Source: Arthrobacter_E sp044748305 (GTDB lineage Bacteria > Actinomycetota > Actinomycetes > Actinomycetales > Micrococcaceae). Taken from it: a DNA stretch of 64,000 nucleotides. Position 1 is the first letter of the stretch. Each line of letters opens with the position of its first letter. The DNA is taken from positions 62,001 through 126,000 of the forward strand of contig NZ_JBIVFT010000004.1 in the NCBI RefSeq assembly GCF_044748305.1, read 5' to 3'. The translations under genes were made by a program, and so were the position numbers. Positions 61,400 to 64,000 of the stretch are shown in pieces. The notes beneath the pieces are model-generated. The model saw only the letters and a list, made by a program, of their open reading frames with translations, searched no databases and was not told the DNA's origin.

Positions 61400-62131
61400 G
61401 TGCGTGGCCAAGGGAATCAGGGGGTCGAGCGCATCGACCGCATCCTCGAGTGTGTTGCCCGCGCGCCTGTCCCGCCACGGCTCACCGACATCGTCAACGG
61501 CACGGGGCTCCCCCGGAGCACCGTGGCCGATCTGGTGGATGATCTCAGACGGGCAGGGTATCTGCAGCGATCGGCGAACACCTACCGGCTTGGCGGACGC
61601 ATGCAGATACTCACCTTGATCGCCAAGCTCCCGCCTCCGACGCCGATCGATCACGCCCGCCTGGAGGAACTCAGCCGGATCGCGAAGACTCCCCTTGCTC
61701 TCGCAGCACTTGTCGGTGAGGAGGTTCTCTATCTCGACACGGCCGGGCGCCAAGCCCCTCAGCGACTGCGAAGCATCTCAGACGATCTCCGCCCTCGTCC
61801 GGCGCTGCGCACCGCGGCCGGCCGGCTCTTGCTGACATTCGCCGACGACAAGCAGCGCGATCATGTGCTTCGCGCAATCCGCGAAACCGACCTGGAGTCC
61901 GTCGAAGCCTTCATTCGTGAGATGCCGACGATCCGGCGTACCAGGATCGCCCGTAGCGACGGTCTCGCCGATCCGGGTGTCCGAGCCCTCGCCTTGCCGG
62001 TGTACGAACACGGTTCGGTGACCGCCGCCGTCGTCCTCCTGGGACCGCGCCTCTCACATCGTTCCGCCTCGCTTGCCCAACTGACCCTCGAAAAGGCCGC
62101 CGCTGAACTGCTCGGCACCTGGGGTGACTGA
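61400..62131 (+). CDS. IclR-family transcriptional regulator
   Basis: 243 residues from the GTG at 61400, a standard IclR length. N-terminal winged helix (about 6-65: GVERIDRILECVARAP, GLPRSTVADLVDDLRRAGYLQ), then the GAF-like effector domain with LAALVGEEVLYLDTAG and a C-terminal PVYEHGSVTAAVVLLGP. IclR proteins respond to aromatic or organic acids and control adjacent catabolic genes; the CoA-transferase gene 119 bp downstream on the same strand is the likely target. The frame is open for 150 codons upstream but that part overlaps the hydrolase remnant and has no family match. Confidence 0.85.
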   Translation: MRGQGNQGVERIDRILECVARAPVPPRLTDIVNGTGLPRSTVADLVDDLRRAGYLQRSANTYRLGGRMQILTLIAKLPPPTPIDHARLEELSRIAKTPLALAALVGEEVLYLDTAGRQAPQRLRSISDDLRPRPALRTAAGRLLLTFADDKQRDHVLRAIRETDLESVEAFIREMPTIRRTRIARSDGLADPGVRALALPVYEHGSVTAAVVLLGPRLSHRSASLAQLTLEKAAAELLGTWGD

Positions 62132-62249
62132 ACTGCCCGACGGCTGAGTTGAAGGACACCGGGCACGCAGATTCGGAGTGGGTTCGCCATCAATTCCGGA
62201 TATGCGGATGTAGTGGGAAGCGGCAGGACGTGGTCGCAGACTCGAATTC

Positions 62250-63725
62250 GTGAGTGAACAACCAAGATTCCCAACAACCCGTCAGATGATCGATGAACTG
62301 CTGAGCACCCTGTATGGCGGCCATCCCGTGGGCGACTCCGGGGTGACCATTGTGGGAGGGGACCCCGTCTCGCCGTCGCCGCATCGGCTCGCGGATACGT
62401 CCGCGGCAGCGATCGCCGCTTTCGGCCACCAAATCGCCGGCCTCGACGGTGACCGCGGCGCGGCCATAGACCACGTGACGGTCGACGCGAGCGAAGCGCT
62501 GGATCAGCTCAGGGCGCCCTTCCTCGCCACGATCAACCAGGTCCTGCCGCACATATTGACGGACGACCAGAGCCTGCTTGGGCTCAATGACTTCTATCAG
62601 ACCAGCGATGGCTGGGTATTCCTTCTTTCGACGTACCCGCATCTTCGTCGGGCCGTATGCGAGGTGCTGGGCTGTCCACCATCAGCCGACGCCATTTCGG
62701 CTTCTGCCCGCGGTTGGACTGCTATCGCGCTGGAAGAAGCCGTCGTCGCAGCCGGCGGGGTCGCAGTCGCCGCACGCACGAGTGAGGAATGGGCCGGCCA
62801 CCCCGTCGGCCGGTATCTCGCTCCGCGTCCGGTGATCGAGCTGGAACGGATCGGAGACGGTCCGGTACGTCCCTTGCCAGCCATGGTGCACACGGACGAG
62901 CTGACAGACCGGTGGGCGCCACTGTCCGGGATCCGGGTCGTCGACAACACCCATGTCATCGCGGGGCCGGTGGCAGCCCGGCTTCTGGCGGCCTTCGGCT
63001 CGGAGGTCATCCACACCTCGCGCCCCGACAGCCCGGACCCGATCGGCATGCTCGCCGTCACCGGCGGAGGCAAGCGCAACGCCTACGCGGACCTGCGGAC
63101 CGAGGAGGGCCGGGCTTCGTTCGAACGGCTGTCCGCTTCTGCGGACGTGGTCGTCAACTCCTACCGCAACTTGACCCAGTATGGCTTCGACCCGATGCAA
63201 CTAGCCGAGCGGCACCCCGGGATCATCGCGGCTGAGCTGCATTGCTGGGGTCCTGACGGGCCGTGGGCACAGCGCGGCGGATTCGATCAGCTCGCATGCG
63301 CGGCAACAGGTTTCTCCTTCGATGAAGGCCTGGCACGTGGCGATGAGGCCGGGCGGCCGGCCTTGCCCCCGACACATCTGCTCAACGACTACCTCGCGGC
63401 CTATCTGGTCGGCACGGGAGTGGTTGCGGCGTTGCGGCGTCGCGCACGCGAAGGGGGATCCTGGCGCGTACGGGTCAACCTGGCGCGGGTCTGCATGTGG
63501 GTCAGAGCCCAAGGGACGTACCCTGTCGGTCACGTGTCGCAGATACCGATGCCGCCGCCAACCATCTCCTCGTACACCGTGACCGGTCCGCTCGGCACCA
63601 TGACCGAGCCTGTCATTCCACTCACCTTCTCGGGCCATCGGACACCGACACCCGGGGCCCCGACGCTGCTGGGGACCGCGCCGGCGGTCTGGCAGCCAGG
63701 ATCCTCGACGGCGGAATCCACCTGA
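62250..63725 (+). CDS. CaiB/BaiF family CoA-transferase with half-domains in reversed order
   Basis: 491 residues. Residues 228-480 look like the N-terminal half of a class III CoA-transferase (LSGIRVVDNTHVIAGPVAARLLAAFGSE in pieces, GGGKRNAYADLRTEEGR, GFDQLACAATG). Residues 1-225 look like the C-terminal half (GLNDFYQTSDGWVFL, ALEEAVVAAGG, RTSEEWAGHPVGRYL, PVIELERIGD). The class III nucleophile Asp is not at the expected place in the second part (RVRVNLARV), but VTVDASEAL in the first part offers Asp79. Transfers CoA between carboxylic acids; substrates unknown. GTG start without recognisable ribosome site. Likely under the IclR regulator just upstream. Confidence 0.82.
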   Translation: MSEQPRFPTTRQMIDELLSTLYGGHPVGDSGVTIVGGDPVSPSPHRLADTSAAAIAAFGHQIAGLDGDRGAAIDHVTVDASEALDQLRAPFLATINQVLPHILTDDQSLLGLNDFYQTSDGWVFLLSTYPHLRRAVCEVLGCPPSADAISASARGWTAIALEEAVVAAGGVAVAARTSEEWAGHPVGRYLAPRPVIELERIGDGPVRPLPAMVHTDELTDRWAPLSGIRVVDNTHVIAGPVAARLLAAFGSEVIHTSRPDSPDPIGMLAVTGGGKRNAYADLRTEEGRASFERLSASADVVVNSYRNLTQYGFDPMQLAERHPGIIAAELHCWGPDGPWAQRGGFDQLACAATGFSFDEGLARGDEAGRPALPPTHLLNDYLAAYLVGTGVVAALRRRAREGGSWRVRVNLARVCMWVRAQGTYPVGHVSQIPMPPPTISSYTVTGPLGTMTEPVIPLTFSGHRTPTPGAPTLLGTAPAVWQPGSSTAEST

Positions 63726-63741
63726 GGCAGATTGCGAGCCT

Positions 63742-64000
63742 CTAGCTGTGGGAGCTCAGCGCGATTTCGGGCACGTCCTTCTCACGCCACCGGGCACGCA
63801 GCCAACGGTCGTGCGTGGCGATGACGACGGCACCGGCAAAGGACTCCAGTGCCTCCTCCAGCTCCTCCACCAGTGCCAAGGAGAGATGGTTGCTCGGTTC
63901 GTCCAGCAGCAGCACGCGCGGTGGATCCACGACCAGGGCGGCGAGAGCCACCCTCCTCTGCTGACCCACACTGAGCTCCCCGAGACTGCGGCCAGTGTCC
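63742..64000 (-). CDS. ABC-F family ATPase, C-terminal part (runs off the window)
   Basis: 86 codons visible; the 5' part lies beyond 64000. Shows the ABC signature ELSVGQQRRVALA, Walker B VLLLDEPSNHL and the switch ATHDRW, with no membrane domain, and ends LSSHS. DEPSNHL is typical of ABC-F proteins (usually DEPTNHL), which act on ribosomes in antibiotic protection or translation. Convergent with the CoA-transferase gene, only 16 bp apart. Confidence 0.88.
   Translation of the reverse strand, partial: DTGRSLGELSVGQQRRVALAALVVDPPRVLLLDEPSNHLSLALVEELEEALESFAGAVVIATHDRWLRARWREKDVPEIALSSHS

Noticed and set aside
1..64000. tRNA, rRNA, CRISPR, insertion sequences or prophage
   Set aside because: No cloverleaf, rRNA block, regularly spaced direct repeats, transposase or phage structural motif was seen anywhere in the window.

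Overview
The window is high-GC DNA from an actinobacterium, most likely a member of the Micrococcaceae (Arthrobacter group). The signs are an actinobacterial acyl-CoA carboxylase with an epsilon subunit, an Rpf-like transglycosylase with LysM, a type VII EccC-like ATPase, many GTG starts, coupled start/stop overlaps and probable leaderless starts. No rRNA, tRNA, CRISPR array, insertion sequence or phage gene was seen.

Region 1 (1-3.3 kb, minus strand): DNA ligase LigA coupled to an inositol-monophosphatase-family enzyme. Region 2 (3.3-32.2 kb, minus strand) is the striking part: eleven co-oriented genes, many overlapping by 4-11 bp. In transcription order they are two giant secreted Ig-like/fibronectin-III proteins of about 2050 and 2030 residues, a MoxR AAA+ ATPase, DUF58, a membrane transglutaminase-fold protein, a zinc-ribbon/RDD/FHA protein, a PP2C phosphatase, a zinc-ribbon/FHA protein, a membrane Ser/Thr kinase, a small FHA protein, and a three-ATPase EccC-like protein with its own FHA domain. 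An intrinsic terminator closes the set. The gene content resembles the PFNA cluster described in Bifidobacterium, extended by an EccC. My reading is a phospho-regulated machine for building or displaying a giant surface fibre. No WXG100 protein and no other type VII core gene is present.

Region 3 (32.3-37.1 kb): a class III adenylate cyclase, a membrane PH-domain protein and biotin ligase on the minus strand, divergent from the acyl-CoA carboxylase beta and epsilon subunits. Region 4 (37.1-40.1 kb): molybdate transporter modABC with a Mop/HTH regulator. Region 5 (40.2-46.7 kb, plus strand): DUF885 peptidase-like protein, dicarboxylate symporter, UPF0145 protein, Maf, and the carboxylase alpha (biotinylated) subunit. 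The beta and alpha subunits, 9.7 kb apart, share a palindrome upstream (TTTGTAG-N5-CTACAAA), so they are probably co-regulated; biotin ligase next to the beta gene completes the pathway.

Region 6 (46.7-51.5 kb, minus strand): caa3-type oxidase assembly protein, an MHS-type transporter, an alpha/beta hydrolase and an LpdA-like quinone reductase. Region 7 (51.6-55.3 kb, plus strand): nucleoside salvage set of purine nucleoside phosphorylase, phosphohexo/pentomutase and DeoC, then a small membrane protein. Region 8 (55.4-60.0 kb, minus strand): Mfd and the Rpf/LysM protein, separated by a perfect 32-bp inverted repeat. Region 9 (60.4-64 kb): DUF2505 protein, a decayed alpha/beta hydrolase, an IclR regulator, an unusual CoA-transferase with half-domains in reversed order, and the 3' end of an ABC-F ATPase running off the window.
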